A DNA stretch of 64,000 nucleotides from Algoriphagus lutimaris (lineage in GTDB: Bacteria > Bacteroidota > Bacteroidia > Cytophagales > Cyclobacteriaceae): the NCBI RefSeq assembly GCF_017051705.1, contig NZ_JAFIDJ010000001.1:2199786-2263785 (forward strand), read 5' to 3'. This document shows positions 24,653-33,736 of this stretch, one piece after another. The translations under genes were made by a program, and so were the position numbers. The notes under the pieces are model-generated. The model ran no database searches, had not been told where the DNA came from, and was given only the letters and a program-made list of their open reading frames with translations. Positions within the stretch are counted from its first letter, which is position 1, and every line of letters begins with the position of its first letter.

Positions 24653-25972
24653 TTAATATCTATAGTATTCCGGTTTGAATGGTCCTTCTACCGTCACACC
24701 AATATATTCCGCTTGTTCCTGAGAAAGAGTCTCAAGCTCAACTCCTAGTTTTGCTAAGTGCAAGGCTGCAACTTTTTCATCTAAATGCTTTGGAAGCACA
24801 TAAACTCCTGGTTTATAATCTTCACTATTTTGCCATAACTCAAGTTGTGCCAAAGTCTGGTTAGTAAAGGAGTTTGACATCACAAATGAAGGGTGACCTG
24901 TAGCACAACCTAAATTCACCAATCTACCTTCAGCTAAGACAATAATTTCTTTACCATCAAGATCATACAAATCAACCTGTGGCTTGATGACATTTTTAGT
25001 ATGGCCATAATTCTTATTCAACCAAGCCATGTCGATTTCATTGTCAAAATGACCAATATTACAAACAATGGCCTTATCTTTCATTCCTTTGAAATGCTCT
25101 TCAGAAAGGATGTCTTTGTTACCAGTAGCAGTAACTATAATATCTGCTTCCTTCACAGCATCCACCATTTTCTTAACAGCATAACCATCCATTGCTGCCT
25201 GAAGCGCACAGATTGGGTCAATTTCAGTAACAATTACTCTTGCACCAGCACCTCTCAAAGAAGCCGCAGAACCTTTTCCGACATCACCATATCCGGCAAC
25301 AACAGCAACTTTACCTGCCATCATTACATCGGTTGCTCTTCTAATCGCATCTACTAAAGATTCTTTACAACCATACTTGTTATCAAACTTAGATTTGGTA
25401 ACAGAATCGTTTACATTGATAGCTGGCATCGGAAGTGTACCATTCTTCATTCTTTCGTATAATCTATGAACACCTGTAGTGGTCTCTTCAGAAAGACCTT
25501 TGATACCTGCAACTAATTCAGGATACTGATCCAACACCATATTTGTCAAATCACCTCCATCATCCAAAATCATATTTAGTGGCTTACGATCTTCACCAAA
25601 GAACAAGGTTTGTTCGATACACCAATCAAATTCTTCTTCAGTTAAGCCTTTCCACGCATAAACTGAAATTCCTGCAGCAGCGATGGCAGCAGCAGCATGA
25701 TCCTGTGTAGAAAAAATATTACAAGAAGACCAGGTAACCTCTGCTCCTAATTCCACTAATGTTTCTATCAATACTGCAGTTTGAATTGTCATGTGAAGAC
25801 AACCTGCAATTCTCGCGTTTTTCAATGGCTTGGATGCTCCAAATTCTTCGCGAAGAGCCATCAATCCTGGCATTTCAGCTTCCGCTAATTTGATTTCTTT
25901 TCTTCCCCACTCAGCTAAAGAAATATCTTTAACCTTGTACTTTACGAATTTTTCAGATTTAGTTTCTGACAT
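24653..25972 (-). CDS. ahcY: Adenosylhomocysteinase
   Basis: This cytosolic, NAD-dependent enzyme hydrolyses S-adenosylhomocysteine to adenosine and homocysteine, closing the methylation cycle. The 439-residue product contains [13 protein letters not shown] near residue 60, [14 protein letters not shown], the catalytic-lysine region [17 protein letters not shown], the NAD-binding [20 protein letters not shown], and the C-terminal KPEYYRY that reaches the partner's cofactor site. I chose ATG 25972 ([16 protein letters not shown]). An ATG at 26017 adds an unlikely hydrophobic lead and falls inside the probable leader. A promoter match lies about 45-70 nt upstream. It is a single-gene unit. Confidence 0.95.
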   Translation of the reverse strand: MSETKSEKFVKYKVKDISLAEWGRKEIKLAEAEMPGLMALREEFGASKPLKNARIAGCLHMTIQTAVLIETLVELGAEVTWSSCNIFSTQDHAAAAIAAAGISVYAWKGLTEEEFDWCIEQTLFFGEDRKPLNMILDDGGDLTNMVLDQYPELVAGIKGLSEETTTGVHRLYERMKNGTLPMPAINVNDSVTKSKFDNKYGCKESLVDAIRRATDVMMAGKVAVVAGYGDVGKGSAASLRGAGARVIVTEIDPICALQAAMDGYAVKKMVDAVKEADIIVTATGNKDILSEEHFKGMKDKAIVCNIGHFDNEIDMAWLNKNYGHTKNVIKPQVDLYDLDGKEIIVLAEGRLVNLGCATGHPSFVMSNSFTNQTLAQLELWQNSEDYKPGVYVLPKHLDEKVAALHLAKLGVELETLSQEQAEYIGVTVEGPFKPEYYRY

Positions 25973-26014
25973 AATATTGATAGTTAACGAATTAAATTCT
26001 TTTAAAAACTCGGG

Positions 26015-26045
26015 CAAAGGTACCGTTTAAAATTCGGATTCTAAA
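26015..26045 (-). promoter_or_regulatory. Candidate housekeeping promoter for ahcY
   Basis: Read on the minus strand, TTTA (26045-26042), 19 nt, then TACCTTTG (26022-26015). The second element fits the Bacteroidota -7 consensus TAnnTTTG exactly and the first fits -33 TTTG at three of four bases. It predicts a leader of about 35-40 nt. Confidence 0.5.
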
Positions 26046-26054
26046 ATTCTCACG

Positions 26055-26816
26055 CTATTCCAAAAACATCACTTCCTTCAATTCGAAAGTTTGAATTTCT
26101 CCGGAATCCAATTTTATGTTTAGCTTACCGAATGAATCTATTCCAGTAATTTCCCCCCAAAACTTTTCTCCTCTCGACCCAAATTGAGCACGATGATTTT
26201 TTAAATACAAATGATTTAAATAGGCGTTTTTAATTTCTTTTTCCTTACCTCGCTTCAAAGACAAATAACTTTGCTCGATTCTAGTAATCAATATTCTAAA
26301 AAGCTCATTTAGGTCAAAAATGTTTTCAGTAATTTTAGCTAAAGAAGTGGCCTTGGTGTTTAAAAAAGACTTTTGATTGATATTTAATCCTACGCCCACA
26401 ATGGCATGTTCCCAAGAATTTCCGGAAAAAGTATTTTCTATTAAAATTCCTCCAATTTTCCCTTCTCCTGGAATTAAAACGTCATTAGGCCATTTTACTT
26501 TTACCTCTGATAAATAATCTTCTAAAAAAATACGAACTCCATTCGATATACTCATGTTCAATAAGAACTGGTCTGTTATATCCAAAAAATCAGGTTTCAG
26601 AACTAAAGAGAAAGTAAGATTCTTTCCTGCTTCTGATTCCCAAACATTACCACGCTGGCCTTTACCTTTTGTCTGATGACCACAGATGATGATACTGCCT
26701 TCAGAAACCTGACGAAGCCTGACCATCTGTAAAGCAATGTCATTGGTAGAGTGACAGTCTGGCAGGAAATGTACATCTTTCCCTAAAAAAATGGTGTTGG
26801 CAAGAATTTTATACAT
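26055..26816 (-). CDS. birA: Biotin--[acetyl-CoA-carboxylase] ligase
   Basis: Biotin protein ligase activates biotin to biotinyl-AMP and attaches it to a lysine of acetyl-CoA carboxylase. The 253-residue product has STND (DCHSTNDIAL), the biotinyl-AMP loop KGKGQRGNVWES (GRGRRG-type), FSLVLKP, KWPNDVLI and KIGGILIE, followed by VGVGLNIN. It has no N-terminal helix-turn-helix, so it is the catalytic-only class rather than the E. coli repressor type. I chose ATG 26816 (MYKILANTIFLGKD). A start at 26963 would run across the divergent rsfS gene. An inverted repeat lies 15 nt upstream of the ATG. Confidence 0.92.
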   Translation of the reverse strand: MYKILANTIFLGKDVHFLPDCHSTNDIALQMVRLRQVSEGSIIICGHQTKGKGQRGNVWESEAGKNLTFSLVLKPDFLDITDQFLLNMSISNGVRIFLEDYLSEVKVKWPNDVLIPGEGKIGGILIENTFSGNSWEHAIVGVGLNINQKSFLNTKATSLAKITENIFDLNELFRILITRIEQSYLSLKRGKEKEIKNAYLNHLYLKNHRAQFGSRGEKFWGEITGIDSFGKLNIKLDSGEIQTFELKEVMFLE

Positions 26817-26830
26817 AAATTTTAGATTCA

Positions 26831-26853
26831 CTGGAAAAAGCAGGATTTTCCAG
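26831..26853. repeat. Inverted repeat in birA-rsfS spacer
   Basis: CTGGAAAA (26831-26838) and TTTTCCAG (26846-26853) form a perfect 8-bp stem with a 7-nt loop. They lie within the 60-nt spacer between two divergent starts. It could be an operator or a leader hairpin for birA. There is no T-run to make it a terminator. Confidence 0.45.
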
Positions 26854-26876
26854 CTCACAAAAATAAAACAATAATA

Positions 26877-27224
26877 ATGACAGCAGAAGAGCTGAGCAAA
26901 GTTATCATTAAGGGAATGGAAGAAAAAAAAGCTTCTGACATTATCTTGATGGACCTTAGACATATAAAGAATTCCGTTACCGATTTTTTTGTGATTTGCT
27001 CCGGCAACTCAGATACACAGTTGGATGCAATCTCTGATTCCATTGAGGAACAAGTGATCAAAGCTGGTGACAAAGGACCTTGGAGGAATGAAGGTAAAAA
27101 TAGCAGAAATTGGATTTTAATGGATTATGTGGACGTAGTTGCCCACATTTTTCTTAAAGACAAACGGGAGTTTTACGGCCTCGAAGATTTATGGGGAGAT
27201 GCAAAAGTTACACACATAGGCTAA
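26877..27224 (+). CDS. rsfS: Ribosome silencing factor RsfS
   Basis: A 115-residue protein of the RsfS/Iojap family. It binds ribosomal protein uL14 and blocks subunit joining when nutrients are scarce. Signatures are SDIILMDLRHIKNSVTDFFVICSGNSDTQLDAISDSI and the C-terminal WILMDYVDVVAHIFLKDKREFYGLEDLWGDAK. Length and full coverage match the family. The ATG at 26877 follows an A-rich leader. It lies 65 nt upstream of ftsH on the same strand, an arrangement I believe is common in Bacteroidota, so the two may share a transcript. Confidence 0.95.
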   Translation: MTAEELSKVIIKGMEEKKASDIILMDLRHIKNSVTDFFVICSGNSDTQLDAISDSIEEQVIKAGDKGPWRNEGKNSRNWILMDYVDVVAHIFLKDKREFYGLEDLWGDAKVTHIG

Positions 27225-27289
27225 AAACCCACAAACTTTACCCAACCTATTCCGTTTTACCTTAAGTTTACAGAATTACCCATTATGCG

Positions 27290-29356
27290 ATGAGCGATAA
27301 AAATAAAAACAAAAAATTATTACCAAAGACACCTCAACAAAAACCGAATTTTCAACTTTGGTTGATCATTGCGGCAGTTTTGGTACTACTTGGCCTTACT
27401 TGGATACAACAAAGGTCAGCAGTGATAGATATTACGCAGAAGAAGTTTGAAGACATGTATTTGGCCGGTGACGTTTCTAAAGTCGTAATGGTCAAAAACA
27501 TGGAAAGAGTAGACATCACCCTAAAGCCTTCTGTCTTATCTGAGCCTAAATATAAAAATGAATTGGAGTCCAACTCTACGTTCTTTAATCCATCTGGGCC
27601 TCACTATTCCTTTCAAGTAGCTTCAGTTGATAAGTTTGCGAATGATTTTGATGCATTAAAAGAGCAAGCAGATCCTGCAAATAGAATCGATCTAGAGGTA
27701 TCCACGGAAGAAAATTGGAGTAGTTACTTCAGCAGCTTCGGTTTCTTAATCTTGTTGTTTGTATTCTTCTGGTTTATGATGAGAAGAATGGCAGGTCCAT
27801 CTGGGCCTGGAGGACAGATTTTCAATGTTGGTAAATCAAAAGCCCAATTATTTGATGCCGAAAACAAGGTCAAAATTACCTTTGACAATGTGGCAGGCCT
27901 AGACGAAGCAAAAGAGGAAATCCAAGAGATTGTAGAATTCCTTAAAAACCCAGGGAAATTCACCAAACTAGGAGGTAAAATACCTAAAGGTGCTTTGCTT
28001 GTAGGACCTCCGGGAACTGGTAAAACCTTACTGGCTAAAGCAGTAGCAGGTGAAGCAGCAGTACCTTTCTTTACGCTATCAGGATCTGATTTCGTAGAGA
28101 TGTTCGTAGGGGTAGGAGCTGCTAGAGTAAGAGATCTGTTTAAGCAAGCAAAAGAAAAGGCTCCTTGTATCATCTTTATTGATGAGATCGATGCGATCGG
28201 TAGATCTAGAGGAAAAGGTCAAATGCCTGGTTCCAATGATGAAAGAGAAAACACATTGAATTCGCTTTTGGTAGAAATGGATGGTTTTGGAACTGACTCT
28301 GGTGTAATCGTTTTGGCAGCTACCAACAGACCTGATGTATTAGATAGCGCGTTATTGAGAGCAGGAAGATTCGATAGACAAATCTCTATTGACAAACCAG
28401 ATATTGTAGGTAGAGAGGCCATCTTTAAAGTACATTTGAAGCCTATCAAAACCAGTCCGGATATTGATCCTAAAAAACTGGCAGCACAAACTCCAGGCTT
28501 TGCAGGGGCAGAAATTGCAAATGTTTGTAATGAAGCAGCCTTGATCGCAGCCAGAAGAAATAAATCTGCAGTGGATATGGAAGATTTCCAAGACGCCATT
28601 GACAGAACAATTGGAGGACTTGAAAAGAGAAATAAGATTATTTCTCCAGAAGAGAAAAAAATTGTGGCTTACCACGAAGCAGGACATGCAGTGGCTGGCT
28701 GGTTCTTGGAACATGCAGACCCTTTGGTAAAAGTAAGTATCGTACCAAGAGGAATTGCAGCGCTAGGATATGCCCAGTATTTACCAAAAGAACAGTTTTT
28801 ATATCAAACTGATCAATTGATAGACGAAATGTGCATGACCTTGGGTGGTAGAGCAGCGGAAGAAATCATCTTCAAAAAAATCTCAACGGGAGCCTTAAGT
28901 GACTTGGAAAGAGTTACTAAAATGGCTTATTCAATTGTATCTGTATATGGTATGAACGATAAGATTGGAAATGTTTCCTTTTACGATTCCAAAGGAGATA
29001 ATTATAAAATGACCAAGCCTTACTCCGAAACCACCGCAGAAACAATTGATGAGGAGGTTAGACAATTGATCCAGAAGGCCTATACCAGAACCAAGGAATT
29101 ACTGGAGCATAGAATTAAAGAATTGGAAATCTTGGCGAAAGAACTTCTTGAGAAAGAAATCCTTTTCCAGGCTGATCTGGAACGCTTGATTGGGAAAAGA
29201 CCTTTTGAAACAGAGACTACTTATCAGGCTTACACCAATAAAAAAGAAAGTGCTCCTGTTCCTGTCATTGATCAACTAGAGGAACCTACCCTTGATCCTG
29301 ATGAAAAAACAACAGATGAGGCTACTTCAGTCACGGAACCGAAGGAAGAAAAATAA
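27290..29356 (+). CDS. ftsH: ATP-dependent zinc metalloprotease FtsH
   Basis: A membrane-anchored AAA+ protease that degrades misfolded membrane proteins and short-lived regulators. In its 688 residues there are two membrane segments (about 24-42 and 144-165) flanking an extracytoplasmic domain. The AAA module has Walker A GPPGTGKT, Walker [12 protein letters not shown] and an SRH ending [19 protein letters not shown]. The protease zinc site is HEAGH (H462). The C-terminal tail after about residue 630 is acidic and low-complexity ([16 protein letters not shown]). All catalytic residues are present. A strong terminator follows. Confidence 0.97.
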   Translation: MSDKNKNKKLLPKTPQQKPNFQLWLIIAAVLVLLGLTWIQQRSAVIDITQKKFEDMYLAGDVSKVVMVKNMERVDITLKPSVLSEPKYKNELESNSTFFNPSGPHYSFQVASVDKFANDFDALKEQADPANRIDLEVSTEENWSSYFSSFGFLILLFVFFWFMMRRMAGPSGPGGQIFNVGKSKAQLFDAENKVKITFDNVAGLDEAKEEIQEIVEFLKNPGKFTKLGGKIPKGALLVGPPGTGKTLLAKAVAGEAAVPFFTLSGSDFVEMFVGVGAARVRDLFKQAKEKAPCIIFIDEIDAIGRSRGKGQMPGSNDERENTLNSLLVEMDGFGTDSGVIVLAATNRPDVLDSALLRAGRFDRQISIDKPDIVGREAIFKVHLKPIKTSPDIDPKKLAAQTPGFAGAEIANVCNEAALIAARRNKSAVDMEDFQDAIDRTIGGLEKRNKIISPEEKKIVAYHEAGHAVAGWFLEHADPLVKVSIVPRGIAALGYAQYLPKEQFLYQTDQLIDEMCMTLGGRAAEEIIFKKISTGALSDLERVTKMAYSIVSVYGMNDKIGNVSFYDSKGDNYKMTKPYSETTAETIDEEVRQLIQKAYTRTKELLEHRIKELEILAKELLEKEILFQADLERLIGKRPFETETTYQAYTNKKESAPVPVIDQLEEPTLDPDEKTTDEATSVTEPKEEK

Positions 29357-29362
29357 CAAATT

Positions 29363-29393
29363 AAAAAGCCCCTTCTCAAGGGGCTTTTTTTTT
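29363..29393 (+). terminator. Rho-independent terminator after ftsH
   Basis: A 12-bp stem AAAAAGCCCCTT / AAGGGGCTTTTT with a 3-nt loop (CTC), followed by a run of T. It lies 7 nt after the ftsH stop. Confidence 0.92.
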
Positions 29394-29419
29394 AATCCGC
29401 TACCCGATTATCTTTATTC

Positions 29420-30199
29420 ATGCAACTAGCCAACCTAACCATCGAACCCAACGGAAAGAAGATCTTCTTTGCATCGGATTTTCATTTAGGTACACCCAAT
29501 ACTCAGGCCAGTAAAGGGAGAGAGCAAAAAATCATTCGATGGCTGGATAGCATTCAAGACCAGGCATCTGCCATTTTTTTGGTAGGTGATATTTTTGACT
29601 TTTGGTTCGAATATGGAAAGGTAATCCCCAAAGGATTTATTCCCTTCATTTCTAAGATGTCCCAACTACGAGATCGAAATATTCCAGTGTATTTCTTTAC
29701 TGGAAATCACGATCTCTGGATGAAAGACTATTTTACGGAGGAATTAGGCATCCCTGTGTTTCATGATCCGATTCAAATCACGGTAGGTTCCAAGACTCTA
29801 ATGGTTGGCCATGGTGATGGATTGGGACCAGGAGATAATTCTTATAAATTCCTGAAAAAGGTTTTTGTACACCCTTTATCCAAATGGCTTTTTAAATGGC
29901 TCCATCCGGACATCGGCATTTCTATTGCCCATGCCTGGTCAGGACATAGTCGAATTACCAATATGGAAAAAGATGAAAACCGCTTCTTAGGAGATGACGA
30001 ATGGCTGTGGGCATATTGCAAGGAAATTGAAGCAGAATCTCATCATGACTATTACATCTTTGGCCATCGACATTTACCTCTGGAACTGGAAGTAGGAACC
30101 AACGCTACCTATTTCAATCTTGGGGAGTGGGTTAGTCAATATACTTATCTTGAATTTGATGGCAATTCCAAACCCGTTTTAAAAACATTTGAAGGATGA
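29420..30199 (+). CDS. lpxH: UDP-2,3-diacylglucosamine diphosphatase (LpxH-type)
   Basis: A calcineurin-like phosphoesterase that cleaves UDP-2,3-diacylglucosamine to lipid X in lipid A synthesis, at the inner face of the membrane. The 259-residue protein has the full metal-site series: SDFHLG, VGDIFDFW, TGNHD, VGHGDG and FGHRH. The middle insertion (KFLKKVFVHPLSKWLFKWLHPDIG) forms the hydrophobic lid seen in LpxH-like enzymes. The ATG at 29420 gives a typical N-terminus. Its stop overlaps the next gene's ATG by 4 nt. A second, more divergent phosphoesterase of the same superfamily is at 45580. Confidence 0.88.
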   Translation: MQLANLTIEPNGKKIFFASDFHLGTPNTQASKGREQKIIRWLDSIQDQASAIFLVGDIFDFWFEYGKVIPKGFIPFISKMSQLRDRNIPVYFFTGNHDLWMKDYFTEELGIPVFHDPIQITVGSKTLMVGHGDGLGPGDNSYKFLKKVFVHPLSKWLFKWLHPDIGISIAHAWSGHSRITNMEKDENRFLGDDEWLWAYCKEIEAESHHDYYIFGHRHLPLELEVGTNATYFNLGEWVSQYTYLEFDGNSKPVLKTFEG

Positions 30200-31023
30200 A
30201 AAACTGGCTTGTCTTCCTCTTTCTACTTTGCCCCCTTCTTTCATGGGGGCAGGAACTAGAAGAATTTGGCAAGCCGCTTTCTGAAATTAGTATTAGGGAT
30301 TTAGACCTGGTATCTATGGATACGAAGGACCAGATCTTTATTAGCAATAGTCGTGGTGATATTTTCCAATTCAATAGAACAGGAGAACAACTGAATTTAT
30401 TCTCCCCTACTAGACAAGGAAGACTACATCAATTGGAGGCTGCATGGACCGTAAATATTTTTAGTTTTTCTGCTGATCTTCAAGAGTATCGGATCCTAGA
30501 TCGATTTCTGAATCTTCTCTCTGAAAAAGGATTTTTTCAAACAGAGATCCAGCTCGCCAAAGCAGCTTCTCTTGGCAATAACAATATTATATGGGTCTGG
30601 GATGAATCTGACCTCAACCTGAAGATTTTAGATTATCGTAGAAATTTGATTACTCAATCTCAACCCTTAAACTTGATCCTAAACCTGGAAAACCTGAATG
30701 TATTAGAAATCCGCGAGTTCAAAAACAGACTATTCATGAATGTGAAAAATGAAGGAATCTTCTTATTTGACAATCAAGGCAATTTTTTAAAAAAAATAAA
30801 TCTTCAAACAGATCAACGACTTTGCTTTTATAAAGAACACCTATTCTGGCTTGAAGGAGGAAAAATCAAGGCCATTTCTCTTCAAAATCAAGAAGTGAAG
30901 GAAATAGCCAACTACCCTGCCCCATTCATGCAAATCCAACTAGGACAAGAAATCATCACATTAATTTCTAAAGACAAAATTACGGTTTACCCATTTCCTA
31001 AAAAGATCAAAGAATTGAATTAA
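30196..31023 (+). CDS. Exported propeller-like protein of unknown function
   Basis: A 275-residue protein with a clear signal peptide (MKNWLVFLFLLCPLLSWGQ, cleavage near residue 19). The mature part has repeated strand patterns such as DQIFISNSRGDIFQFNRTGEQL and GIFLFDNQGNFLKKINL, which look like NHL/beta-propeller blades. I recognise no catalytic motif. The ATG overlaps the lpxH stop by 4 nt, so it is translationally coupled to a lipid A gene. Whether that means an envelope role is inference. A hairpin terminator follows immediately. Confidence 0.75.
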   Translation: MKNWLVFLFLLCPLLSWGQELEEFGKPLSEISIRDLDLVSMDTKDQIFISNSRGDIFQFNRTGEQLNLFSPTRQGRLHQLEAAWTVNIFSFSADLQEYRILDRFLNLLSEKGFFQTEIQLAKAASLGNNNIIWVWDESDLNLKILDYRRNLITQSQPLNLILNLENLNVLEIREFKNRLFMNVKNEGIFLFDNQGNFLKKINLQTDQRLCFYKEHLFWLEGGKIKAISLQNQEVKEIANYPAPFMQIQLGQEIITLISKDKITVYPFPKKIKELN

Positions 31024-31050
31024 AAAACCGAAGCGTTTACTTCGGTTTTT
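31023..31050. terminator. Rho-independent terminator
   Basis: An 11-bp stem AAAAACCGAAG / CTTCGGTTTTT with a 6-nt loop (CGTTTA). It starts at the propeller gene's stop codon and ends 6 nt before the convergent MIOX stop, so it can serve both strands. Confidence 0.88.
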
Positions 31051-31056
31051 AAGGGA

Positions 31057-31914
31057 TTAGAACTTTAAGGTATCTGGTAAATATTTCGAAGCCAAATCCT
31101 CATAATATGGTCTCAATTCCTTCACATTGGGAGGTACAGCAGCTTTGGAATACAAATCATAAGGATTGAATTTATTAACCCATTCAAACAATCGATGATC
31201 TTCCTTATTCATTAAATGACTATAGGCATTTTCACGGTGTTGGGCATAAAAACTATGATATCTCAACATAGCCAAGCCTTCCTCAGGCAAATAGTCTTTC
31301 ATGATTTGGTAAATGTATTCATCATGCCCCCAAGACATATGGACATTATCTAAACCACAATTTGGCTCGTATACGCCGAATTTGGTATTAAACCTTGGGT
31401 CGTTGTAATCTGGATTTTCCTTGAAAAATTCAGGGTAAACGATTTTGTCAGAATGTTTACAACCTACCGGAAAAGTATCGCCTACCACACACCACTGAGG
31501 TTCACCAAACAAGCAAAGTACTTTACCCAGATCGTGCAAAAACCCTGTCAAAACAAACCAATCGGGATGACCATCGGCTCGAATGGCCTCAGAAGTCTGT
31601 AGTAAATGTTGTGTTTGATCCAAATCCGTATCGGGATCCGAATCATCCACCAAAGTATTTAGAAACTCTACGGCCTCCCAAAGTGTCATCTCTCTTTTAT
31701 CGAATTTCAAAAACTCTCGTTCCTTCTCCAAAACAAAATCATAGGTTTGATTCAAGTGATTGATCCGATAAAATTCCTTGACTGTTTCCCTTTGAGGATC
31801 TTCGTAATTTCTAAACTCCTCTTTCGCTTTTTCTGGCTTTCCATTCTCAGGATAACGTTTTAAAAGATCCTCTTCCCAGAGTTCTTCCATTTGGTGTGGA
31901 GTTATTTCTTTCAT
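31057..31914 (-). CDS. myo-Inositol oxygenase
   Basis: A 285-residue di-iron oxygenase that converts myo-inositol to D-glucuronate in the cytosol. All six metal ligands are present at positions almost identical to mouse MIOX: H103, H127, D128, H197, H220 and D253. They lie in [42 protein letters not shown] and FNPYDLY. The conserved DDSDPDTD and [17 protein letters not shown] segments are also there. Length and coverage are full. MIOX is best known in eukaryotes and is scattered in bacteria. It lies 39 nt downstream of a sodium symporter gene on the same strand, which suggests uptake coupled to oxidation. Confidence 0.93.
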   Translation of the reverse strand: MKEITPHQMEELWEEDLLKRYPENGKPEKAKEEFRNYEDPQRETVKEFYRINHLNQTYDFVLEKEREFLKFDKREMTLWEAVEFLNTLVDDSDPDTDLDQTQHLLQTSEAIRADGHPDWFVLTGFLHDLGKVLCLFGEPQWCVVGDTFPVGCKHSDKIVYPEFFKENPDYNDPRFNTKFGVYEPNCGLDNVHMSWGHDEYIYQIMKDYLPEEGLAMLRYHSFYAQHRENAYSHLMNKEDHRLFEWVNKFNPYDLYSKAAVPPNVKELRPYYEDLASKYLPDTLKF

Positions 31915-31953
31915 ACTCTTAAAATTTAATCTAATATAAAGGTTTTCAAAATG

Positions 31954-33531
31954 TTAATTACCTAACCAAACATAAATCAATACAGTCAAGATCACTAAGA
32001 CAAGTCCAAGTAGCTTCGCATACTTCCAGGGCTGTAATTCTATAGGACTGATATCAGAAGGTTTAAAAGTGTTGCTATTAGGAGAAAAATAGGAAACCGT
32101 AAACATAACCCCCATATTCAACAGAAATTCAATACCCCAAATATGCACAAAATGAATATTCACTTTCAGAATGAAAACAGCTAAAATATAAAAAGCAAGT
32201 CCGACAAATAAGCCCACCTTCGCTCCTAATGCTGAAATTCTAGGGAGAAACAGTCCAGCTATAATGACCGAGGCAATAGGAATGAAGAAAATCCCATTTA
32301 ATTGCTGCAGTAATTGATAAAGGCCATCAGGAGCACCCGCAACCAAAGGGGCTGCCATTATAGCACAAATCGCCAATACGATGGATGTCAACTTACCTAC
32401 CCAAACCAATTCTTTCTCATTGGCATCGAGCTTAATATGTCGTTTATATATCCCCAAACTGAATAAGGTTGCAGTACTATTCAAAACACTGTTGAAAGTA
32501 CTCAATACTGCTCCCATCACCACTGCTGCAAAAAAGCCTGTGAGCCCTACCGGTAGCACTTTTTTGATTAATTCCGGATAGATCATATCCTGATTGTCAT
32601 AGAGGCTATCTCCAAAATAATAAAATCCTATTACCCCTGGTAAGATGATAATTAAGGGAATGAATAGTTTGAATACACCAGTGTACAACAAGCCTTTTTG
32701 AGCCTCTGCCAAATTTTGAGCTCCAAATGCTCTTTGAATGATCGTTTGATTCATACACCAGAAATACAACTGGTTAATCATCAGGCCTGTAAATATGGTT
32801 TCAAAAGGAAGAACAGAGTCCTTTGCTCCTATCACATTAAACTTTTCGGGGGCAGCATGGTATACCTTGCCCAAACCTGCAATCATATTCCCTTCTCCAA
32901 TATCCCAAAGTGCAAATCCTAATACCAGTAGTCCTCCAGCAAACAAGCCAATCCCATTGATGGAATCTGAAAATGCGACTGCTTTAAGCCCTCCAAAAAT
33001 CGCATATACAGAACCAATCACTCCGATCGCAATCACCGTGACCCACAACCCTTCTTGTTGACTGATTTGTAGATTTTCGGATACATCGAAGATACTTTCC
33101 AGGTTGATTGCGCCTGTGTACAATACAATAGGAAGAAGAGTCACTACAAATGAAACGATCAGAAATAATGCGACCATCGTTCGTGTGACTTTGTCAAACC
33201 TATATTCCAAATATTGAGGAATGGTTGTCAAGCCCATCCTTAGAAAACTTGGGATAAAGTATAAGGCTCCAATGACCAAAGCTATGGCCGAAGTGACCTC
33301 CCAGGCTATGATAATAAATCCATTCTTATAAGCAGACCCATTCATTCCTATGAGATGTTCTGTAGAAATATTTGTCAATAACATGGATCCGGCAATGACC
33401 ACTCCAGTCAAACTTTTCCCTCCTAAAAAATATCCATCTTGGGTATCCAGTTTATCTTTTCGGAGTTTATACCAAGAAAAAAACGCTACAAATGCCGTGA
33501 AGGCTAAAAAGGAAATAATTGTTAGGGTCAT
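31954..33531 (-). CDS. Sodium:solute symporter (SSS family), candidate inositol/sugar transporter
   Basis: A 525-residue membrane protein with about 14 hydrophobic segments. It has the SSS hallmarks YFLGGKSLTGVVIAGSMLLTNISTEHLIGMNGSAY near the N-terminus, then GLTTIPQYLEYRFDK and the central FGGLKAVAFSDSINGIGLFAGG. These match the SGLT-like branch that imports sugars, inositol or related polyols with sodium. Pairing with MIOX downstream makes inositol (or a glucuronate-like sugar) the likely substrate, which is inference from context. The upstream spacer contains a LacI-type dyad, so substrate-responsive repression is plausible. Confidence 0.85.
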   Translation of the reverse strand: MTLTIISFLAFTAFVAFFSWYKLRKDKLDTQDGYFLGGKSLTGVVIAGSMLLTNISTEHLIGMNGSAYKNGFIIIAWEVTSAIALVIGALYFIPSFLRMGLTTIPQYLEYRFDKVTRTMVALFLIVSFVVTLLPIVLYTGAINLESIFDVSENLQISQQEGLWVTVIAIGVIGSVYAIFGGLKAVAFSDSINGIGLFAGGLLVLGFALWDIGEGNMIAGLGKVYHAAPEKFNVIGAKDSVLPFETIFTGLMINQLYFWCMNQTIIQRAFGAQNLAEAQKGLLYTGVFKLFIPLIIILPGVIGFYYFGDSLYDNQDMIYPELIKKVLPVGLTGFFAAVVMGAVLSTFNSVLNSTATLFSLGIYKRHIKLDANEKELVWVGKLTSIVLAICAIMAAPLVAGAPDGLYQLLQQLNGIFFIPIASVIIAGLFLPRISALGAKVGLFVGLAFYILAVFILKVNIHFVHIWGIEFLLNMGVMFTVSYFSPNSNTFKPSDISPIELQPWKYAKLLGLVLVILTVLIYVWLGN

Positions 33532-33592
33532 GCTAATTGTATTGGATTAAACCAACGACTTAATATACTTCAGATAAATAAAAAAATTAGGG

Positions 33593-33614
33593 CGTAATTA
33601 CGAAATCGATTACG
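33593..33614. promoter_or_regulatory. LacI-type operator-like dyads between symporter and glycosidase genes
   Basis: Two overlapping dyads lie here. CGTAATTACG (33593-33602) is a perfect 10-bp palindrome, and CGAAATCGATTACG (33601-33614) is a 14-bp dyad with one mismatched pair and a central CG, as in LacI-family operators. The site is 61 nt from the symporter start and 122 nt from the glycosidase start. No LacI-type gene is in the window. Confidence 0.45.
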
Positions 33615-33736
33615 TTCTTCCCTCCTTTTGATCAAAAATTCCTTAGAAAATGACCAAATTCTAAAAATCCTACTATCATAATATTTGTAACATTGTCAGT
33701 TGAAAAGATTATCAAATAATTCAATAAAGCTGACCA

